From NCBI GenBank assembly GCA_964421875.1, contig CAYQZD010000171.1:1-6197 (forward strand): a stretch of 6,197 nucleotides of DNA, read 5' to 3'. The translations under genes were made by a program, and so were the position numbers. The notes below the pieces were generated by a model. The model worked only from the letters and a program-made list of their open reading frames with translations, made no database searches and was not told where the DNA came from. Below, in pieces: positions 1 to 5,145 of the stretch. Origin of the DNA: CAYQZD01 sp964421875 (GTDB lineage: Bacteria > Electryoneota > Tariuqbacteria > Tariuqbacterales > Tariuqbacteraceae). Each line of letters starts with the position of its first letter. The first letter of the stretch is position 1.

Positions 1-36
1 ATATTAATTATAAAATAATTATGTTTATTTCTTCTT

Positions 37-81
37 TCGTGTTTTTCTTACCTTTGGCGCCCTTCGTGATTCGAAAAACAC
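37..81. repeat. Inverted repeat with TTCGTG motifs, possible hairpin
   Basis: A perfect 9-bp inverted repeat pairs GTGTTTTTC (39-47) with GAAAAACAC (73-81) across a 25-base loop. The loop contains the palindrome GGCGCC (56-61). TTCGTG occurs at 37-42 and again at 63-68, which is the reverse orientation of the CACGAA motif found just to the right. It lies downstream of the stop of the secreted propeller gene, so it could form a 3' hairpin in that transcript. It lacks the compact GC-rich stem of a classical intrinsic terminator. It may simply be part of the same dispersed repeat family. Confidence 0.4.
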
Positions 82-109
82 TAACCGTAAAAAACAAGAA
101 TTAATATTT

Positions 110-169
110 AACCACGAATAGACACGAATGGACACGAATATTTGAATTAACCACAGATTACACAGACAC
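110..169. repeat. Decamer direct repeats (RACACGAATR) plus ACACAGATT block
   Basis: Three consecutive 10-base units, ACCACGAATA, GACACGAATG and GACACGAATA (111-140), are followed by TTAACCACAGATTACACAGACAC (148-169 region). A second copy of the same two-part element, in the same orientation, lies at 5001-5053. The block abuts the stop codon of the propeller gene on its downstream side. It has no coding potential. It looks like a dispersed intergenic repeat of the kind scattered through many genomes; no mobile-element ends or target duplications were seen. Confidence 0.6.
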
Positions 170-1629
170 TATTTTATCAATAAACATTTCCGGGGTAAAC
201 TCACCTCACCCGATTGCAGCCTGATTATATAAATACCGGAAGCCAATCCCTCGCCGTCGAATATTACCCTATACGCGCCTGGCGGACTCATTCCACTGAA
301 TAAAGTACACACTTGATGGCCCATAATGTCGTAAACATCCAAACTTACTTCACCCGCAGTTGGCAATTTGAAAGAGACGGTCGAACGACAGTTGAAGGGA
401 TTGGGATAGGGTGGATGCAGAACGCATTCCCCCGGTCGAATCACTTCCGGCGGCTGACCTACTGAGTTATCCGGCCCCAAGCGGGCGATATAAGCGTTTA
501 AGTTGGTATAGCTCTCCCCGGCTACCAAAAATCCTCCGTCCCGCGTCTGCAATACATCGAAACCGGTGCAATATTCCCCCGCTCGGTACAGAAACATTTC
601 CCAGAGCAAGTCTCCGTCCCGGTCGGTTCGAACCACCCAGATTCTTTCGCTGTCGGAATTGGCGGAATAACACCCGGTGCAGATAAATCCGCTGTCTGTG
701 GTCAAAGACACCTCCTGGAAAATATCCGTGCTGTCCCCGCCATAAGTCCGGTTCCACTCCATATTACCCAGAGAATCGGCTTTAATCAACCAGCCTTCGC
801 CCGCCCGAGTGTAGTAATTATAGCCGGTTACGCCGGCGATGATAAAACCGCCGTCATAGGTGGTTTTAAGGGAATAGCCCCAACTCCCCTCCGCTTCAAA
901 TATCCTCCGCCAGTTTTCATTTCCAGTGGAATCGGTTTTGACCAGCCACACGCCGGGATTATCGTAGGAATTAGTGTTTCCGGTGATAGCGAATCCGCCA
1001 TCGGGCGTCGCGACCATATCATAAAAAGCATCGGAACTGTCCCGCCCGAAAGTCCGACTCCAGATTTCATTTCCGGTGGAATCCGTTTTAATCAACATTC
1101 CATCCCTCATCCCAGCGCCGAAACTGCGGGTATAACCCGCCAGCGCATAACCGTTATCCCCGGTTTCCACTACCGCATTACCAACATCGGCGCTGTCGCC
1201 GCCTAAGGTCCGATTCCATTCTTCATTGCCCCAGGAATCGGTCTTTACCATATAGATATCTTCCGTTTCATCGCTTTGCGATGGAGCGGTATAACCCACC
1301 ATTATGAATCCCCCGTCGGAAGTCTGTTTCATATCATACGGGACTTCATCATTCATTTCGCCATAGTTGCGCAGCCAACTGATATTGTTGCCGGGACTGA
1401 TTTTTACCAGCCAGAAATTAAGTTCTGCGCCCGAGCTATAAGTGGCTGAGGCTCCGGAAAAGACGAACCATCCGTCATCCAATTCTACGATACTCCTGGC
1501 GTCGTCCCAGTTCCAGCCCCCATACTCTCTTTCCCAAATGACCTCCGGCGGGCCGGGCTGCGCAAAGGTGGAGAAAATAAATAATAACATTATCGTTATT
1601 ATTGCGAGAACGGTAGATAACATTTTCAT
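169..1629 (-). CDS. Secreted seven-unit beta-propeller protein with C-terminal T9SS-type sorting domain
   Basis: Predicted exported protein of 486 residues. It starts with a basic N-region and a hydrophobic core, with likely cleavage after STFA before QPGPP. Seven repeats of roughly 45-55 residues follow, each with a DGGF-x-V/I-x-G strand, then (W/Y)LVKTDSxGN and W-x-R-x-(Y/F)GG. This pattern suggests a seven-bladed propeller. The last 83 or so residues hold the YPNPFN motif, a VSLDVYDIMG strand, GLASGIYIIRL and a final KCLLIK. That is the layout of the type A Por/T9SS sorting domain, normally removed when the protein is delivered to the cell surface. I chose the ATG at 1629 because GAAGG lies 5 bases upstream; a GTG at 1641 would add four residues but has no such site. 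The ligand or enzymatic role cannot be inferred. It lies 136 bases downstream of cooS and is probably a separate transcription unit. Confidence 0.85.
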   Translation of the reverse strand: MKMLSTVLAIITIMLLFIFSTFAQPGPPEVIWEREYGGWNWDDARSIVELDDGWFVFSGASATYSSGAELNFWLVKISPGNNISWLRNYGEMNDEVPYDMKQTSDGGFIMVGYTAPSQSDETEDIYMVKTDSWGNEEWNRTLGGDSADVGNAVVETGDNGYALAGYTRSFGAGMRDGMLIKTDSTGNEIWSRTFGRDSSDAFYDMVATPDGGFAITGNTNSYDNPGVWLVKTDSTGNENWRRIFEAEGSWGYSLKTTYDGGFIIAGVTGYNYYTRAGEGWLIKADSLGNMEWNRTYGGDSTDIFQEVSLTTDSGFICTGCYSANSDSERIWVVRTDRDGDLLWEMFLYRAGEYCTGFDVLQTRDGGFLVAGESYTNLNAYIARLGPDNSVGQPPEVIRPGECVLHPPYPNPFNCRSTVSFKLPTAGEVSLDVYDIMGHQVCTLFSGMSPPGAYRVIFDGEGLASGIYIIRLQSGEVSLPRKCLLIK

Positions 1630-1688
1630 TAGTGCCTTCACCGTACTCGAGTTTTCATTAAAGTGGGCTGTTTACTATTATGCATATT

Positions 1689-1717
1689 ATTATATTACAG
1701 TATATTACAAAGCAACA
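1689..1717 (-). promoter_or_regulatory. Weak candidate promoter for the propeller gene
   Basis: The 124-base gap between cooS and the propeller gene is strongly AT-rich. On the minus strand it contains a perfect TATAAT (1689-1694), about 60 bases upstream of the chosen start. Possible -35 elements are poor: TTGCTT at 15-base spacing or TGTTGC at 17. TATAAT is easily found by chance in such AT-rich DNA, and FCB-group bacteria often use other promoter consensus sequences, so this is only a candidate. Confidence 0.25.
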
Positions 1718-1765
1718 GCAGAATTAAGCATCTTATATCTTTTTTCAGATATCTTATCTCAGATT

Positions 1766-3679
1766 TCATCCCGTCTTCTTCGCTTTATACATCATCGGCT
1801 GGAGATTGAGCGATTTTCTCTTAGCGTCGATATGGGACACCATCATCTCCGCCATCTTCACCGGGTCGCCTTCGAAGGCGAGCTTCCCACCCAATATCCG
1901 TTCCATCCCCTCGGTGAGGAAGTCCAGCACGGTTTTGGAGCCGAACACCCGCATCGGCGGGTGGAACACGGTGTATATCCCCGAAGCGGCGGTGTAGAAG
2001 GCTATGGACGCCGTCTTCTCCGACATCGCTTCCGGCGCGCATCCCGCCACCGGCAGTTCAGCGAAATCGGCCCCAATCCCCCCTTCGCGAACCATATTGG
2101 CGCAAGCCATCAGTATCCGCGAGTTGTCCACGCAGGAGCCCAGATGAAGCACCGGCGGCAGTCCCACCGCTTCGCAGACTTCCCGCAGTCCCTCCCCGGC
2201 GCACTCTTCAGCCGCTTCCGGGCGCATCAAGCCCGCTTTGGCGCAGGCGATAGCGCTGCAGCCAGTCTGCACCACTAAAACATCACGCGCGATAAGTTCC
2301 CGCACCAGGGTCAGGTGGTTGAAATCGTGTTTGACCTTGGGGGTGCAGCAGCCGATGACCGCCGCCACTCCGCGAATTCGTCCTGCGGCGATAGCGTCGT
2401 TTAAGGGACGATATGACGCACGGAAGCGCCCGCCCAGGTGCCGGAAGGTGTTTTCCGCGGTGAAACCCGCCACCAAATCCATCTCCCCTTCAGGGATGTC
2501 CACCGCTTCAGGATTCCGGTTGCGGTAATTGTCGATGGCGGCGTAAATCACCTCCCGCGCCTTTTCCAGGGCGTTGCCAGGCTCGATTTCGATATGCTCA
2601 GCGCCGGTGATTTTCGCCTTATCGCTGGTGGTTATCAACTTGGTGTGGTAATGCCCGGCGAATTCCTGCAGAGCCGGCTGGATGCACTGCACATCCACCG
2701 CCATCAACTCAACTGCGCCGGTGGATATCGCCAGCTCCTGCTGCAGGAAATTGCCTGCTATGGGGTAGCCCTGGCGCATCAGCAGTTCGTTGGCGGTGCA
2801 GCAGATCCCGGTCAAGTTTATCCCTTTAGCGCCGACAGATTCCGCCCGCCGTAAAGCTTCCGGCTCCCGCGCCGCCACCACCAACATCTCCGACAACACC
2901 GGTTCGTGGCCGTGCACCACTAAGTTCACCTGGTCCTCCTTAAGCACTCCCAGGTTCACTTTCGATCGGATGGGCGAAGGCGACCCGAACAACGCGTCCT
3001 GGATTTCGGTGGCTATCATCGAGCCTCCCCAGCCGTCGGCGATGGCGCATCTGAAGGCTTGCAGCAGGATGCTTTCGGAGTCGGCGTCCACTCCGATGTG
3101 GGTGCGGTGCATTACCTCGGTGACTTCCCGGTCGATGGCGCGGGGCAAGGTTCCGGCGCGCTGCCACCGTTCCCGCATCGGAAGAGGGGCGCGGTGGACA
3201 AAGGCGAAACCGCCGCCTATGCGTCCGAATTCCAGTTTCAGCCGCTCGGTCAGCGCCGCCGCTTTTTCCCTGATAGAATCCCCTTTCACGCCTAATTCGA
3301 GGCATAATGTCTCAAATCTGTCTTCGTCAGAGATGCGGTAGCCACTTTCTCCGCCGGCGCCGACGGCTTCCAGGGCTTCGAGGACTCCGCGGGCGTGGTC
3401 GCTGTGAGCCGCGGTTCCGGCGGCGACGCCGCGGGCTAAGTTCCGCGCCGCGATGACGTTGGCGTCAGCGCCACAGACGCCGACACTCGCCCCCTCGCCG
3501 AAGGGGTCGATTCTGCAGGGACCCATATAGCAGACGGTGCAGCATATCCCCAGCTCGCCGAAGCCGCAGGAGGGCTGCATCTTGCCGTAGCGCGTCCAGA
3601 CTGTTTCCCGCCCCTGGGAATGCGCCTTATTCAGCGCTTCTTGGGTGACGGGGTCGGCGGATTTTTCTTTAAATGACAA
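1766..3679 (-). CDS. cooS: Anaerobic Ni-Fe carbon monoxide dehydrogenase catalytic subunit
   Basis: Catalyses CO + H2O <-> CO2 + 2 e- + 2 H+ in the cytoplasm. At 637 residues it is full length. By alignment from memory with the Carboxydothermus CODH-II enzyme, the D-cluster cysteines are C38 and C46, and the B-cluster cysteines are C47, C50, C55 and C69. The C-cluster ligands are H258 (in VHGHEP), C294, C332, C444, C474 and C516 (GSCVDNSR). The acid-base lysine is K555 (APEAMSEK). The C-terminal half resembles the AcsA/acetyl-CoA-synthase-associated type, and a loop before GSCVD is about 8 residues shorter than in CODH-II. The start is a TTG at 3677-3679, which aligns exactly with the ATG of the upstream cooS fragment. 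An in-frame TAA lies 24 bases upstream of it, no other plausible start exists before M34, and no good Shine-Dalgarno site is visible. No cooC, cooF or acs gene is in the window. The gene is much GC-richer than the two genes upstream. Confidence 0.95.
   Translation of the reverse strand: MSFKEKSADPVTQEALNKAHSQGRETVWTRYGKMQPSCGFGELGICCTVCYMGPCRIDPFGEGASVGVCGADANVIAARNLARGVAAGTAAHSDHARGVLEALEAVGAGGESGYRISDEDRFETLCLELGVKGDSIREKAAALTERLKLEFGRIGGGFAFVHRAPLPMRERWQRAGTLPRAIDREVTEVMHRTHIGVDADSESILLQAFRCAIADGWGGSMIATEIQDALFGSPSPIRSKVNLGVLKEDQVNLVVHGHEPVLSEMLVVAAREPEALRRAESVGAKGINLTGICCTANELLMRQGYPIAGNFLQQELAISTGAVELMAVDVQCIQPALQEFAGHYHTKLITTSDKAKITGAEHIEIEPGNALEKAREVIYAAIDNYRNRNPEAVDIPEGEMDLVAGFTAENTFRHLGGRFRASYRPLNDAIAAGRIRGVAAVIGCCTPKVKHDFNHLTLVRELIARDVLVVQTGCSAIACAKAGLMRPEAAEECAGEGLREVCEAVGLPPVLHLGSCVDNSRILMACANMVREGGIGADFAELPVAGCAPEAMSEKTASIAFYTAASGIYTVFHPPMRVFGSKTVLDFLTEGMERILGGKLAFEGDPVKMAEMMVSHIDAKRKSLNLQPMMYKAKKTG
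3550..3664. repeat. Direct repeat copy 1: cooS codons 6-43 in the intact gene
   Basis: This stretch matches 4799-4913 at 107 of 115 positions without gaps, at a constant offset of 1249 bases. The first 45 bases (3550-3594 against 4799-4843) are identical; the mismatches are at 3595, 3602, 3626, 3629, 3631, 3640, 3649 and 3653. Beyond 3664 the first five codons of the two copies show little similarity. Below 3550 similarity stops abruptly. The pair brackets the methylglyoxal-synthase-like gene. Confidence 0.9.
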
Positions 3680-3724
3680 TATTAGATTAAAACCTGTATA
3701 TTAGAAGGTTAGACTTAATATCTA

Positions 3725-4765
3725 TTACTGGTGTCTTACAACCTCTTCCATCCATTCCCTGGCATGGACTTCATTGGTAATCATTTGGACTTTTTGATTT
3801 CCTACGGGTGACATACAAGCGCTGAAAACAACTCTAATGTCATCGATATGCGGGTGAGGATTCAAAGGATCAATGAAAAAAATCACAATATGACATCTAT
3901 TGAAGAGAATCTCAGCCGCTATTTCTATATCTCCTCCTTTGGGGCCTGATAAACAACGCTCGATTTTGTTCTTTTCCCTTAATTTTCGGCAAGCGTCCTG
4001 AATCATAGTCCCTGTAGTCCCGGTGGCAAGGACTCGTCCAAATTTGAGTAATTCATTTTCATACTGAATGGCAAAATCCAGCATTCTGTTTTTCATTTCA
4101 TTATGGGCAATTAAAGCTATCGTCTGTTTTTCTAGTTTCGGTACATATACTTCTTCATTATTAGTATGCTTTAGTTCGATTTTGTAGTAATCCTCATCAA
4201 CTAGCTGCCGAGCTGACTCCGAATTTTCTTCCGACGTGGTACCTAGTACAATTTTCAATGGGATTTGCTGAGGATTTCTATGAACATCCCTTTTAGCTTC
4301 ATGCTCGAACCATTCCTTCACTGATTCGGTGTTCATCATACGCTTGACATTCCAGAGATCGCATAATCGCATTAAAGCGAGGTTTTCAGGGCTCAGCCAA
4401 TGGGAGGTGAATGGCGCTAAAAAAGTGAAGACTATATTGCATTGGCGCTGCACGATGAGGTTCGATAATATTGTAACTCCTCCATCGTATCTATCGGGCA
4501 GGACGGTTACACCACATTCTTTTAGAAGACAATCCTTGACATCATTTCGCAATCCACTGTATTCATTCAAGTCGCGCTCTTTAGAAAGGTCACCTTCTCG
4601 CATTAATCTGCGGAAAGTCCCTCCAGTGAAAACAAAATGAAATCCTTTAAGATTGTTTTTGTCTTTGTCAAACATTCTCTCGATTGTGCGCGCCAACTCA
4701 TCGTTTTTCTGCCAATTGTCATGGCTTGCGAGTAGCGCAATTAGAGTCTTCTCTTCGCTCTTCAT
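3725..4765 (-). CDS. Tandem methylglyoxal-synthase-like domain protein
   Basis: A 346-residue protein, about twice the length of a usual MgsA, made of two MGS-like domains. Methylglyoxal synthase converts dihydroxyacetone phosphate to methylglyoxal and phosphate. The second domain (about 214-346) keeps AHNEMK (H221, K225), ATGTTG (247-252), SGPKGGD with D279 aligned to E. coli catalytic D71, FFIDPL with D299, and PHIDD with H306 and D309 aligned to H98 and D101. D20 of E. coli is N222 here. The C-terminal tail that carries R150 in E. coli is absent. The first domain (about 7-165) has the same outline (LLASHDN, FTGGTF, YDGGVTIL, FTFLAP, SHWLSPENLALMRL), but the catalytic Asp is Val. It is probably a non-catalytic partner domain. 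The ATG start has GGAGG 7 bases upstream. The gene sits between a broken cooS 5' end and intact cooS, and is AT-richer than cooS. Synthase activity is plausible but unproven; a nucleotide or phosphate sensor is the alternative. Confidence 0.8.
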   Translation of the reverse strand: MKSEEKTLIALLASHDNWQKNDELARTIERMFDKDKNNLKGFHFVFTGGTFRRLMREGDLSKERDLNEYSGLRNDVKDCLLKECGVTVLPDRYDGGVTILSNLIVQRQCNIVFTFLAPFTSHWLSPENLALMRLCDLWNVKRMMNTESVKEWFEHEAKRDVHRNPQQIPLKIVLGTTSEENSESARQLVDEDYYKIELKHTNNEEVYVPKLEKQTIALIAHNEMKNRMLDFAIQYENELLKFGRVLATGTTGTMIQDACRKLREKNKIERCLSGPKGGDIEIAAEILFNRCHIVIFFIDPLNPHPHIDDIRVVFSACMSPVGNQKVQMITNEVHAREWMEEVVRHQ

Positions 4766-4772
4766 CTCTTTT

Positions 4773-4777
4773 CCTCC
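4773..4777 (-). promoter_or_regulatory. Strong ribosome binding site of the MGS-like gene
   Basis: The minus strand reads AACGGAGGAAAAGAGATG, giving a perfect GGAGG with 7 bases before the ATG at 4765. This fixes the start of the MGS-like gene. It contrasts with intact cooS, which has only a distant AGG before a TTG, and with the cooS fragment, which has no clear site. Confidence 0.8.
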
Positions 4778-4787
4778 GTTTGTTTTG

Positions 4788-4928
4788 TTAATTTGCCTCC
4801 AGCTCGCCGAAGCCGCAGGAGGGCTGCATCTTGCCGTAGCGCGCCCAGACCGTTTCCCGCCCCTGGGAATGCGCTTTGTCCAGCGCTTTTTGGGTGATGG
4901 GATCGGCGGATTTGTCGTGTTTGGTCAT
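4788..4928 (-). pseudogene. cooS: Truncated 5' fragment of a carbon monoxide dehydrogenase gene
   Basis: An ATG at 4926-4928 opens a 46-codon frame: MTKHDKSADP, then ITQKALDKAH, then residues matching intact CooS up to CGFGEL (codon 43). After that come EAN and a TAA at 4788-4790. It differs from the intact N-terminus at 8 of 43 positions, four of them in the first five residues. The break falls right before the B-cluster cysteines, so only the C38 equivalent of the D cluster remains and no functional dehydrogenase can be made. Its ATG aligns exactly with the TTG of the intact copy, and it keeps its own upstream DNA. The MGS-like gene starts 22 bases after its stop. It is best read as the remnant of a cooS 5' end left by insertion, duplication or recombination. 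A translated leader for the MGS-like gene is possible but unsupported. Confidence 0.85.
4799..4913. repeat. Direct repeat copy 2: cooS codons 6-43 in the fragment
   Basis: Partner of 3550-3664 (107 of 115 bases identical, the first 45 without mismatch). The similarity ends sharply at 4799, the point where the reading frame leaves cooS sequence. Several mismatches change amino acids (V11I, E14K, N17D, T29A between the intact and fragment copies). Confidence 0.9.
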
Positions 4929-4952
4929 AGTGTAGTGGATGTATTATGTTTT

Positions 4953-4995
4953 GAATCGCTGATGATGAATGATTTTCGCTGATTGCGCTGATAAA
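4953..4995. repeat. CGCTGAT-based 43-bp repeat, copy 1
   Basis: The unit begins GAATCGCTGAT and ends CGCTGATTGCGCTGATAAA. It contains three CGCTGAT heptamers, at 4957, 4977 and 4986. It matches 5063-5105 at 35 of 43 positions with the same length and the same heptamer spacing (20 and 9 bases). It lies upstream of the cooS fragment and has no coding content. Confidence 0.65.
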
Positions 4996-5000
4996 TGGTG

Positions 5001-5053
5001 AACCACGAATGAACACGAAAAGACACGAATGATTTAACCACAGATTACACAGA
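5001..5053. repeat. Second copy of the decamer/ACACAGATT repeat element
   Basis: AACCACGAAT, GAACACGAAA and AGACACGAAT run as three 10-base units (5001-5030), followed by TTAACCACAGATTACACAGA (5034-5053). The order and orientation are the same as at 110-169. It sits exactly between the two 43-bp CGCTGAT units, forming a compound repeat region between the TIR-like gene and the cooS fragment. Confidence 0.65.
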
Positions 5054-5062
5054 AGTAATTCT

Positions 5063-5105
5063 GAATCGCTGATTTATGATGATTGACGCTGATTACGCTG
5101 ATAAA
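5063..5105. repeat. CGCTGAT-based 43-bp repeat, copy 2
   Basis: Direct repeat of 4953-4995, displaced by exactly 110 bases. Its heptamers are at 5067, 5087 and 5096. Differences cluster in the variable middle (positions 12-16 and 23-24 of the unit), while the CGCTGAT cores are kept. Together with the block between the copies it fills most of the 217-base gap downstream of the TIR-like gene. No clear terminator or promoter stands out there. Confidence 0.65.
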
Positions 5106-5145
5106 GGAAAATCTTGGTTCGGATTATGAAAAATGTATAATTCTC

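Noticed and set aside
1720..1765. Terminator after cooS
   Set aside because: The region has AGATATCT-type palindromic and direct repeat patterns but no GC-rich stem followed by a T-run on the minus strand.
1442..2278. Long plus-strand open frame crossing the propeller gene start and the cooS 3' end
   Set aside because: It is antisense to two well-supported genes, its translation is rich in His/Arg without any domain pattern, and it spans an AT-rich gap. It is a shadow of GC-rich cooS codons.
2790..3341. Plus-strand frame of 183 codons inside cooS
   Set aside because: It lies wholly antisense to conserved CooS sequence and its residue composition is typical of an antisense shadow.
4788..4928. 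The cooS fragment as a functional small protein or leader peptide
   Set aside because: Its sequence is explained by homology to CooS residues 1-43. No ribosome binding site is evident and it ends a few codons after similarity stops.
4762..5016. Minus-strand 84-codon frame over the cooS fragment and repeats
   Set aside because: It is out of frame with the clear CooS N-terminal sequence in the same stretch and starts within repeat DNA.
4953..5105. CRISPR-like array
   Set aside because: The repeats are imperfect, have variable interiors and mixed motif types, occur as only two units, and lack uniform spacers or cas genes.
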